Shown piece after piece: positions 8,700 through 20,573 of a DNA stretch of 64,000 bases. Origin of the DNA: Sipunculus nudus (lineage: Eukaryota > Annelida > Sipuncula > Golfingiida > Sipunculidae). Where the stretch lies: positions 37,829,473 to 37,893,472 of the forward strand of contig CM049319.1 in NCBI GenBank assembly GCA_026874595.1, in the 5' to 3' direction. Both the position numbers and the translations under genes were made by a program. A model generated the notes under the pieces. That model had not been told where the DNA came from and did no database searches. It saw only the letters and a program-made list of their open reading frames with translations. Each line of letters opens with the position of its first letter. The first letter of the stretch is position 1.

Positions 8700-11600
8700 T
8701 ATGGCCCCATCTAGGTCAAACACCCAGACACTGGCGCAGTTAATATCGACCCCATAAAGGTCAATCATCCAGACACTGGCGTATTTGATATCGACCCCAT
8801 ACAGGTCAAACACTCAGACACTGGCGTATTTGATATCGACCCCATACAGGTCAAACACTCAGACACTGGCGCAGTTAATATCGACCCCATAAAGGTCAAT
8901 CATCCAGACACTGGCGTATTTGATATCGACCCCATACAGGTCAAACACTCAGACACTGGCGCAGTTAATATCGACCCCATAAAGGTCAATCATCCAGACA
9001 CTGGCGTATTTGATATCGACCCCATACAGGTCAAACACCCAGACACTGGCGCAGTTAATATCGACCCCATAAAGGTCAATCATCCAGACACTGGCGTATT
9101 TGATATCGACCCCATACAGGTCAAACACCCGGACACTGGCGCAGTTAATATCGACCCCATAAAGGTCAATCATCCAGACACTGGCGTATTTGATATCGAC
9201 CCCATACAGGTCAAACACTCAGACACTGGCGCAGTTAATATCGACCCCATAAAGGTCAATCATCCAGACACTGGCGTATTTGATATCGACCCCATACAGG
9301 TCAAACACCCAGACACTGGCGCAGTTAATATCGACCCCATAAAGGTCAATCATCCAGACACTGGCGTATTTGATATCGACCCCATACAGGTCAAACACTC
9401 AGACACTGGCGCAGTTAATATCGACCCCATAAAGGTCAATCATCCAGACACTGGCGTATTTGATATCGACCCCATACAGGTCAAACACCCAGACACTGGC
9501 GCAGTTAATATCGACCCCATAAAGGTCAATCATCCAGACACTGGCGTATTTGATATCGACCCCATACAGGTCAAACACCCAGACACTGGCGCAGTTAATA
9601 TCGACCCCATAAAGGTCAATCATCCAGACACTGGCGTATTTGATATCGACCCCATACAGGTCAAACACTCAGACACTGGCGCAGTTAATATCGACCCCAT
9701 AAAGGTCAATCATCCAGACACTGGCGTATTTGATATCGACCCCATACAGGTCAAACACCCAGACACTGGCGCAGTTAATATCGACCCCATAAAGGTCAAT
9801 CATCCAGACACTGGCGTATTTGATATCGACCCCATACAGGTCAAACACCCAGACACTGGCGCAGTTAATATCGACCCCATAAAGGTCAATCATCCAGACA
9901 CTGGCGTATTTGATATCGACCCCATACAGGTCAAACACCCGGACACTGGCGCAGTTAATATCGACCCCATAAAGGTCAATCATCCAGACACTGGCGTATT
10001 TGATATCGACCCCATACAGGTCAAACACCCAGACACTGGCGCAGTTAATATCGACCCCATAAAGGTCAATCATCCAGACACTGGCGTATTTGATATCGAC
10101 CCCATACAGGTCAAACACCCAGACACTGGCGCAGTTAATATCGACCCCATAAAGGTCAATCATCCAGACACTGGCGTATTTGATATCGACCCCATACAGG
10201 TCAAACACTCAGACACTGGCGCAGTTAATATCGACCCCATAAAGGTCAATCATCCAGACACTGGCGTATTTGATATCGACCCCATACAGGTCAAACACCC
10301 AGACACTGGCGCAGTTAATATCGACCCCATAAAGGTCAATCATCCAGACACTGGCGTATTTGATATCGACCCCATACAGGTCAAACACTCAGACACTGGC
10401 GCAGTTAATATCGACCCCATAAAGGTCAATCATCCAGACACTGGCGTATTTGATATCGACCCCATACAGGTCAAACACCCAGACACTGGCGCAGTTAATA
10501 TCGACCCCATAAAGGTCAATCATCCAGACACTGGCGTATTTGATATCGACCCCATACAGGTCAAACACCCGGACACTGGCGCAGTTAATATCGACCCCAT
10601 AAAGGTCAATCATCCAGACACTGGCGTATTTGATATCGACCCCATACAGGTCAAACACCCAGACACTGGCGCAGTTAATATCGACCCCATAAAGGTCAAT
10701 CATCCAGACACTGGCGTATTTGATATCGACCCCATACAGGTCAAACACCCGGACACTGGCGCAGTTAATATCGACCCCATAAAGGTCAATCATCCAGACA
10801 CTGGCGTATTTGATATCGACCCCATACAGGTCAAACACCCAGACACTGGCGCAGTTAATATCGACCCCATAAAGGTCAATCATCCAGACACTGGCGTATT
10901 TGATATCGACCCCATACAGGTCAAACACCCGGACACTGGCGCAGTTAATATCGACCCCATAAAGGTCAATCATCCAGACACTGGCGTATTTGATATCGAC
11001 CCCATACAGGTCAAACACCCAGACACTGGCGCAGTTAATATCGACCCCATAAAGGTCAATCATCCAGACACTGGCGTATTTGATATCGACCCCATACAGG
11101 TCAAACACCCGGACACTGGCGCAGTTAATATCGACCCCATAAAGGTCAATCATCCAGACACTGGCGTATTTGATATCGACCCCATACAGGTCAAACACCC
11201 AGACACTGGCGCAGTTAATATCGACCCCATAAAGGTCAATCATCCAGACACTGGCGTATTTGATATCGACCCCATACAGGTCAAACACCCGGACACTGGC
11301 GCAGTTAATATCGACCCCATAAAGGTCAATCATCCAGACACTGGCGTATTTGATATCGACCCCATACAGGTCAAACACCCAGACACTGGCGCAGTTAATA
11401 TCGACCCCATAAAGGTCAATCATCCAGACACTGGCGTATTTGATATCGACCCCATACAGGTCAAACACCCGGACACTGGCGCAGTTAATATCGACCCCAT
11501 AAAGGTCAATCATCCAGACACTGGCGTATTTGATATCGACCCCATACAGGTCAAACACCCAGACACTGGCGCAGTTAATATCGACCCCATAAAGGTCAAT

Positions 11601-14600
11601 CATCCAGACACTGGCGTATTTGATATCGACCCCATACAGGTCAAACACCCGGACACTGGCGCAGTTAATATCGACCCCATAAAGGTCAATCATCCAGACA
11701 CTGGCGTATTTGATATCGACCCCATACAGGTCAAACACCCAGACACTGGCGCAGTTAATATCGACCCCATAAAGGTCAATCATCCAGACACTGGCGTATT
11801 TGATATCGACCCCATACAGGTCAAACACCCGGACACTGGCGCAGTTAATATCGACCCCATAAAGGTCAATCATCCAGACACTGGCGTATTTGATATCGAC
11901 CCCATACAGGTCAAACACCCAGACACTGGCGCAGTTAATATCGACCCCATAAAGGTCAATCATCCAGACACTGGCGTATTTGATATCGACCCCATACAGG
12001 TCAAACACCCGGACACTGGCGCAGTTAATATCGACCCCATAAAGGTCAATCATCCAGACACTGGCGTATTTGATATCGACCCCATACAGGTCAAACACCC
12101 AGACACTGGCGCAGTTAATATCGACCCCATAAAGGTCAATCATCCAGACACTGGCGTATTTGATATCGACCCCATACAGGTCAAACACCCGGACACTGGC
12201 GCAGTTAATATCGACCCCATAAAGGTCAATCATCCAGACACTGGCGTATTTGATATCGACCCCATACAGGTCAAACACCCGGACACTGGCGCAGTTAATA
12301 TCGACCCCATAAAGGTCAATCATCCAGACACTGGCGTATTTGATATCGACCCCATACAGGTCAAACACTCAGACACTGGCGCAGTTAATATCGACCCCAT
12401 AAAGGTCAATCATCCAGACACTGGCGTATTTGATATCGACCCCATACAGGTCAAACACCCAGACACTGGCGCAGTTAATATCGACCCCATAAAGGTCAAT
12501 CATCCAGACACTGGCGTATTTGATATCGACCCCATACAGGTCAAACACTCAGACACTGGCGCAGTTAATATCGACCCCATAAAGGTCAATCATCCAGACA
12601 CTGGCGTATTTGATATCGACCCCATACAGGTCAAACACCCAGACACTGGCGCAGTTAATATCGACCCCATAAAGGTCAATCATCCAGACACTGGCGTATT
12701 TGATATCGACCCCATACAGGTCAAACACCCGGACACTGGCGCAGTTAATATCGACCCCATAAAGGTCAATCATCCAGACACTGGCGTATTTGATATCGAC
12801 CCCATACAGGTCAAACACCCGGACACTGGCGCAGTTAATATCGACCCCATAAAGGTCAATCATCCAGACACTGGCGTATTTGATATCGACCCCATACAGG
12901 TCAAACACCCGGACACTGGCGCAGTTAATATCGACCCCATAAAGGTCAATCATCCAGACACTGGCGTATTTGATATCGACCCCATACAGGTCAAACACTC
13001 AGACACTGGCGCAGTTAATATCGACCCCATAAAGGTCAATCATCCAGACACTGGCGTATTTGATATCGACCCCATACAGGTCAAACACCCAGACACTGGC
13101 GCAGTTAATATCGACCCCATAAAGGTCAATCATCCAGACACTGGCGTATTTGATATCGACCCCATACAGGTCAAACACTCAGACACTGGCGCAGTTAATA
13201 TCGACCCCATAAAGGTCAATCATCCAGACACTGGCGTATTTGATATCGACCCCATACAGGTCAAACACCCAGACACTGGCGCAGTTAATATCGACCCCAT
13301 AAAGGTCAATCATCCAGACACTGGCGTATTTGATATCGACCCCATACAGGTCAAACACTCAGACACTGGCGCAGTTAATATCGACCCCATAAAGGTCAAT
13401 CATCCAGACACTGGCGTATTTGATATCGACCCCATACAGGTCAAACACCCAGACACTGGCGCAGTTAATATCGACCCCATAAAGGTCAATCATCCAGACA
13501 CTGGCGTATTTGATATCGACCCCATACAGGTCAAACACCCAGACACTGGCGCAGTTAATATCGACCCCATAAAGGTCAATCATCCAGACACTGGCGTATT
13601 TGATATCGACCCCATACAGGTCAAACACTCAGACACTGGCGCAGTTAATATCGACCCCATAAAGGTCAATCATCCAGACACTGGCGTATTTGATATCGAC
13701 CCCATACAGGTCAAACACCCAGACACTGGCGCAGTTAATATCGACCCCATAAAGGTCAATCATCCAGACACTGGCGTATTTGATATCGACCCCATACAGG
13801 TCAAACACTCAGACACTGGCGCAGTTAATATCGACCCCATAAAGGTCAATCATCCAGACACTGGCGTATTTGATATCGACCCCATACAGGTCAAACACCC
13901 AGACACTGGCGCAGTTAATATCGACCCCATAAAGGTCAATCATCCAGACACTGGCGTATTTGATATCGACCCCATACAGGTCAAACACTCAGACACTGGC
14001 GCAGTTAATATCGACCCCATAAAGGTCAATCATCCAGACACTGGCGTATTTGATATCGACCCCATACAGGTCAAACACCCAGACACTGGCGCAGTTAATA
14101 TCGACCCCATAAAGGTCAATCATCCAGACACTGGCGTATTTGATATCGACCCCATACAGGTCAAACACCCAGACACTGGCGCAGTTAATATCGACCCCAT
14201 AAAGGTCAATCATCCAGACACTGGCGTATTTGATATCGACCCCATACAGGTCAAACACTCAGACACTGGCGCAGTTAATATCGACCCCATAAAGGTCAAT
14301 CATCCAGACACTGGCGTATTTGATATCGACCCCATACAGGTCAAACACCCAGACACTGGCGCAGTTAATATCGACCCCATAAAGGTCAATCATCCAGACA
14401 CTGGCGTATTTGATATCGACCCCATACAGGTCAAACACTCAGACACTGGCGCAGTTAATATCGACCCCATAAAGGTCAATCATCCAGACACTGGCGTATT
14501 TGATATCGACCCCATACAGGTCAAACACCCAGACACTGGCGCAGTTAATATCGACCCCATAAAGGTCAATCATCCAGACACTGGCGTATTTGATATCGAC

Positions 14601-14995
14601 CCCATACAGGTCAAACACTCAGACACTGGCGCAGTTAATATCGACCCCATAAAGGTCAATCATCCAGACACTGGCGTATTTGATATCGACCCCATACAGG
14701 TCAAACACCCAGACACTGGCGCAGTTAATATCGACCCCATAAAGGTCAATCATCCAGACACTGGCGTATTTGATATCGACCCCATACAGGTCAAACACTC
14801 AGACACTGGCGCAGTTAATATCGACCCCATAAAGGTCAATCATCCAGACACTGGCGTATTTGATATCGACCCCATACAGGTCAAACACCCAGACACTGGC
14901 GCAGTTAATATCGACCCCATAAAGGTCAATCATCCAGACACTGGCGTATTTGATATCGACCCCATACAGGTCAAACACCCAGACACTGACGCAGT
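8700..14995. repeat. 45-bp satellite, homogeneous 90-bp dimer block
   Basis: Two monomers of 45 bp alternate. Type A carries GGCGTATTTGATATCGACCC and ends CATACAGGTCAAACACC; type B carries GGCGCAGTTAATATCGACCC and ends CATAAAGGTCAATCATC. The 90-bp dimer repeats about 68 times from 8941 with almost no change except one variable codon-sized site (CCA, CCG or TCA in the plus frame). Near the left edge two A monomers stand side by side. The open frames on both strands follow from the period (15 codons). Such homogeneity implies recent amplification or gene conversion. Classed as satellite DNA; coding is possible but unsupported. Confidence 0.97.
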
Positions 14996-17900
14996 TGATA
15001 TCGACCGCCTTCAGGTCAAACACCCGGACACTGGCGCAGTTGATATCGACCCCATACAGGTCAAACACCCGGACACTGGCGTATTTGATATCGAGCCCAT
15101 ACAGATCAAATAACCAGACAATGGCGCAGTTGATATCGACCCCATACAGGTCAAACAACCAGACAATGGCGCAGTTGATATCGACCCCATACAGGTCAAA
15201 CACCAGGACACTGGCTCAGTTGATATCAACCCCATACAGATCAAACACTCAGACACTGGCGCAGTTGATATTGACCCCATACAGGTCAAACAACCAGACA
15301 ATGGCGCATTTAATATCGACCCCATACAGGTCAAACACCCAGACACTGGCGCAGTTGATATCGACCCCATACAGGTCAAACACCCGGACACTGGCGCAGT
15401 TGATACCGACCCCATACAGGTCAAACACCCGGACACTGGCGCAGTTGATATCGACCCCATAAAGGTCAAATAACCAGACAATGGCGCAGTTGATATCGAG
15501 CCCATACAGGTCAAACAACCAGACAATGGCGCAGTTGATATCGACTATATACAGGTCAAACACCCAGACACTGGCGCAGTTGATATCGAACCCATATAGG
15601 TCAAACACCCAGACAATGGCGCAGTTAATATCGACCCCATAAAGGTCAATCATCCAGACACTGGCGTATTTGATATCGACCCCATACAGGTCAAACACCC
15701 AGACACTGGCGTAGTTGATATCGACCCCATACAGGTCAAACACCCGGACACTGGCGCAGTTGATATCGACCCCATACAGGTCAAACACCCGGACACTGGC
15801 GTATTTGATATCGACCCCATACAGATCAAATAACCAGACAATGGCGCAGTTGATATCGACCCCATACAGGTCAAACAACCAGACAATGGCGCAGTTGATA
15901 TCGACCCCATACAGGTCAAACACCAGGACACTGGCTCAGTTGATATCAACCCCATACAGATCAAACACTCAGACACTGGCGCAGTTGATATTGACCCCAT
16001 ACAGGTCAAACAACCAGACAATGGCGCATTTAATATCGACCCCATACAGGTCAAACACCCAGACACTGGCGCAGTTGATATCGACCCCATACAGGTCAAA
16101 CACCCGGACACTGGCGCAGTTGATACCGACCCCATACAGGTCAAACACCCGGACACTGGCGCAGTTGATATCGACCCCATAAAGGTCAAATAACCAGACA
16201 ATGGCGCAGTTGATATCGAGCCCATACAGGTCAAACAACCAGACAATGGCGCAGTTGATATCGACTATATACAGGTCAAACACCATGACACTGGCTCAGT
16301 TGACATCAACCCCATACAGGTCAAACACCCGGACACTGGCGCAGTTGATATCGACCCCATACAGGTCAAACACCCGGACACTGGCGCAGTTGAAATCGAC
16401 CCCATACAGGTCAAACACCAACACTGACGCAGTTGTTATCGACCGCATACAAGTCAAACACCCGGAAATTGGCGCAGTTGATATGGACCCCATACAGGTC
16501 AAACACCCGGACACTGGCGCAGTTGATATCCACCCCATACAGGTCAAACACCCGGACACTGGCGCAGTGTATATCGACACCATACAGGTCAAACACCTGG
16601 ACACTGGCGCAGTTGATATGGACCCAATTCAGGTCAAACACCCGGACACTGGCGCAGTTGATATCGACCCCATATAGGTCAAACACCAACACTGGCGCAG
16701 TTGTTATCGACCGCATACAAGTCAAACACCCGGGCACTGGCGCAGTTGATATCGACCCCATACAGGTCAAACACCCGGACACTGGCGCAATTGATATCGA
16801 CCCCATACAGGTCAAACACCCGGACACTGGCGCAGTTGTTATCGACCGCATACAAGTCAAACACCCGGACACTGGCGCAGTTGATATCGACCCCATACAG
16901 GTCAAACACCCGGACACTGGCGCAGTTGATATCGACCCTATACAGGTCAAACACCAACACCGGCGCCGTTGTTATCGATCGCATACAAGTCAATCATCTG
17001 GACAATGGCGCAGTTGATATCGACCCCATACAGGTCAAACACCCGGACACTGGCGCAGTTGATATCGACCCCATACAGGTCAAACACTCAGACACTGGCG
17101 CAGTTGATATCGACCCCATACAGGTCAAACAACCGGACACTGGCGCAGTTGATATCGACCCCATACAGGTCAAACACCCGGACACTGGCGCAGTTGATAT
17201 GGACCCAATACAGGTCAAACACTCGGACACTGGCGCAGTTGATATCGACCCCATACAGGTCAAACACCCGGACACTGGCGCAGTTGATATTGACCCCATA
17301 CAGGTCAAACACCCGGACACTGGCGCAGTTGATATCGACCCAATACAGGTCAAACACCAAAACACTGACGCATTTGATATCGACCCCATACAGGTCAAAC
17401 ACCAACACTGGCGCAGTTGTTATCGACCGCATACAGGTCAAACACCCGGACAATGGCGCAGTTGATATCGACCCCATACAGGTCAAACACCCGGACACTG
17501 GAGCAGTTGATATCAAACCCATACAGGTCAAACACCCGGACACTGGCGCAGTTGATATGGACCCCGTACGGGTCAAACACTCAGACACTGGCGCAGTTGA
17601 TATGGACCGAATACAGGTCAAACACCAAAACACTGTTGCATTTGATATCGACCCCATACAGGTCAAACCCCAACACTGGCGCAGTTGTTATCGACCGCAT
17701 ACAGGTCAAACACCCAGACACTTGGGCAGTTGATATCGACCCCATACAGGTCAAACACCCGGACACTGGCGCAGTTGATATCAACCCCATACAGGTTAAA
17801 CAACCGGACACGGACGCAGTTGATATCGACCCCATACAGGTCAAACACTCAGACACTGGCGCAGTTGATATCGACCCCATACAGTTCAAACACCCGGACA

Positions 17901-18030
17901 CTGACGCAGTTGATATCGACCCCATACAGGTCAAACACCCAGACACTGGCGCAGTTGATATCGACCCCATACAGGCCAAACAACCAGACACTGGCGCAGT
18001 TAAAACAGACCCAATACAGGTCAAACCTGG
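14996..18030. repeat. 45-bp satellite, diverged block with higher-order repeats
   Basis: Same monomer (GGCGCAGTTGATATCGACCC, CATACAGGTCAAACACC), now mostly B-like with TACAGG and many point changes. A 720-bp higher-order unit (16 monomers) is duplicated: about 15020-15565 repeats at 15740-16285. From 16411 on, six-monomer units of 268 bp are marked by a 2-base deletion (CACCAACACTGG in place of CACCCGGACACTGG), at about 16417, 16685, 16953, 17401 and 17669. The array ends near 18030 in a decayed monomer. Confidence 0.95.
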
Positions 18031-18866
18031 GAATGCTCCTTAACCTATCTCTTATAAACAATTAGTCATTACTTAAACGTTAAATTGTCATATTTGTTTT
18101 ATCTAGGGAATATATGAATATGCATACATGGTTCGCATGGAACAGGATGACACCTCATGGAACTAAAAAACATATACCAGTTATACATATATAAATTTAC
18201 TTCATGTTTTGTGTAGTATGTGGGGATGATATACGAAGCTTATTTTATACAGACAGTAAGGGAATAATTAAATCATAGATTGATCGACATATGATCGTGA
18301 TATTGTATGGGGAAAAAACAATAGAGACTGCAAGCAGGCAATTACGGCTTAATTTGGCTGCATCTGGATCCAGACCTGCATTTTAATTGTACTAATTACA
18401 GGACTCATGATATGCACTTGTAAAATAATCATTAAATGTGATGAATACATAGATAGTTCTGCACAGGAGAAAAGCTTTATTTATCCATAAATCACATCCG
18501 CCAGATATAAAAGATTATTGCAACATATTGCTTGAATTATGATTTACAAGTAAACGCTTTGTTTTATACACCAGCATATGTTCACATGACAAATGTGACC
18601 ATTGTTCATTTTGTACAAGGATGCATTATCCAACAGTATAAAGGATAACTAGAAAAACAATGAAACTTCATATAAAACCATTTATTTTCATCAGGAAGTG
18701 TGGTTTTGTTGATATTTCAAATTTCAATGGACAGGTTATCGTGCTCTTGTAAATACATTTTCTGTATTTTATAAATAATGAAATAAATGCTCATCATCAA
18801 TACCAATTTATATTTTGTTCAGATGAGAAACTGACAAACTGGTAAATAAACAAGACAACAAAGGCG
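18031..18866. other. Upstream region of the NLR gene, no feature recognised
   Basis: AT-rich sequence between the satellite and the first NLR exon. No clear TATA/initiator pair could be singled out. It presumably holds the promoter, which is an inference from position only. Confidence 0.45.
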
Positions 18867-20148
18867 ATGGCCTCCAACAATCACAGCGACCTGATACAGG
18901 AGTTGTTCGGCTACTTGGTGCGTCATATAGATGTACGGAGGACCCATATCCTGGATGACCTTATAAGTCATGGGGTAATTACTCAGGAGCAATACAGCTG
19001 TATGTCTGTGAGTATAATCCCACTCCAGATACCGGTACCCAATCGGGAAATTGTTATTTTGCTGTGTGCGTCTGTGTCTGTGTCGTGTCTGTCACAATGT
19101 TAATATCTCCTTGTTAAGTGTTACTAATTTTTATTATTATATTATGGTTCTGCATGACAAGAGTAAAAAAAAATCATGTTGTAGTAAACTTGACATATGC
19201 TTTCAATTAACTGTGATCTCTAGGAATCCTTTCACACTCAGATTTTTTCTTGGATTTGGTTTAATTTAGCCTGAAATAAATGATATATCCCTTAAACTGA
19301 TAGTTTTTTTTGATTGGCCACCGTTATTTCGGGAATTTTTCAGCACTTTTGCGTCAAGATCATCCCTTAATTCACTGAATCTTACTGTTAGCATAGCTTA
19401 GTCATGTAGGCCAATTGTTTTTGTGTATCAGTATTTTCTATTTGCAAGTTAATATAAAAAAATATGAAATAAGGTAGCTATGTTTATTCTGTTTTCTGTT
19501 TTTATGTTGATAAGAATTAAATGCAGTCTTCATTATTAAACCACTGAAAACATAGGGTTGTCAAATATACAACTTTAGGGTTGTCAATTGGGTGTATCTA
19601 AAACAACAACCCAGGTTGTCAGAATATCAACCTGCCCCCCCCCCATACACACACACACACACACTTTCCGGACCTTGGGATCTTTTCTTATGTTTCCTAG
19701 TGTCTTCTAGGATTTGAACCCGCCCCCCCCCTTTCCTAAATCCTGGATTCGCCCCTGATAGTTCGGATTATAGTTTTGGTTACGTTTGTGACTATGTTTT
19801 TTAACAGTTGTTGTGTCTCCTCGATACAGCATGCAAAGCATATCGGTAACTGACAAAGCGTCTAAACTCCGCTGACACTAAATGAAAACTCTTCTTCCTT
19901 CCAACACAATTCTTCACCTTTGTACTGACAATATTGATTTCTGTATAGTGTGTTTTCTTCTAATTATATTTCGCACATGAATGTTACTGATGACAAACAT
20001 TTGGTCTCATAGGAGAAGTCCCATGACAACCCCAACCTAGTGAGACAACTGCTCATCCATCTGGGAAAAAGACCAACGGAGGACTTTGAATGTTTTGTAC
20101 GGTGTCTTACGCAGAACAACCATCAACATGTGGCAGATCATATAAACA
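18867..20148 (+). other. CARD-like domain of the NLR, exons 1-2
   Basis: Exon 1 (ending before GTGAGT at 19008) reads DLIQELFGYLVRHIDVRRTH, then ILDDLISHGVITQEQY, matching CARD helices 1-3 (the 'L...GVIT.E.' turn). Exon 2 (after AG at 20011-20012, donor GT at 20149) reads NLVRQLLIHLGKR, EDFECFVRCL, HVADHIN, matching helices 4-6 ('LL..L..RG...F..F...L....H..LA'). A CARD split by one intron in mid-domain is plausible. It could also be called a generic death-fold domain. Confidence 0.75.
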
Positions 20149-20416
20149 GTAACTATCATATTTAACATACTGGCGGAATAATCATATTTTTGACTGAATT
20201 AAATATTAATTCTGGAAGCGAGGTCTTAAGAAAATCGTTTCATTAATGTGAAAATATTAACAATATACAAAATAATGCATAGTTTTTCACAAATATATTC
20301 ATTTCACATTTTTCAAGATAAGTAGTCTTGGTGACAAGTACTTACATCGACATTAAAGTACATGATAATATAGTACGCAAGCGGTACCCTTATTTCTTGA
20401 ATAACGTAAAAACGTG

Positions 20417-20447
<31 letters not shown>

Positions 20448-20516
20448 AAATGTATATGTATATATATAATTTCATTAATCATATGTTTGGATTGTTATAA
20501 GTTTGCAAACATTAAG

Positions 20517-20573
<57 letters not shown>

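Noticed and set aside
8700-18030. CRISPR array (regular short repeats)
   Set aside because: There are no unique spacers: the whole 45 bp repeats. The locus is eukaryotic, with no cas genes.
8421-18061. Many long open frames on both strands in the satellite (up to 659 codons) as protein genes
   Set aside because: They are produced by a 45-bp period on a monomer that is open in four frames. Overlapping open frames on both strands with the same boundaries as the array are not evidence for genes.
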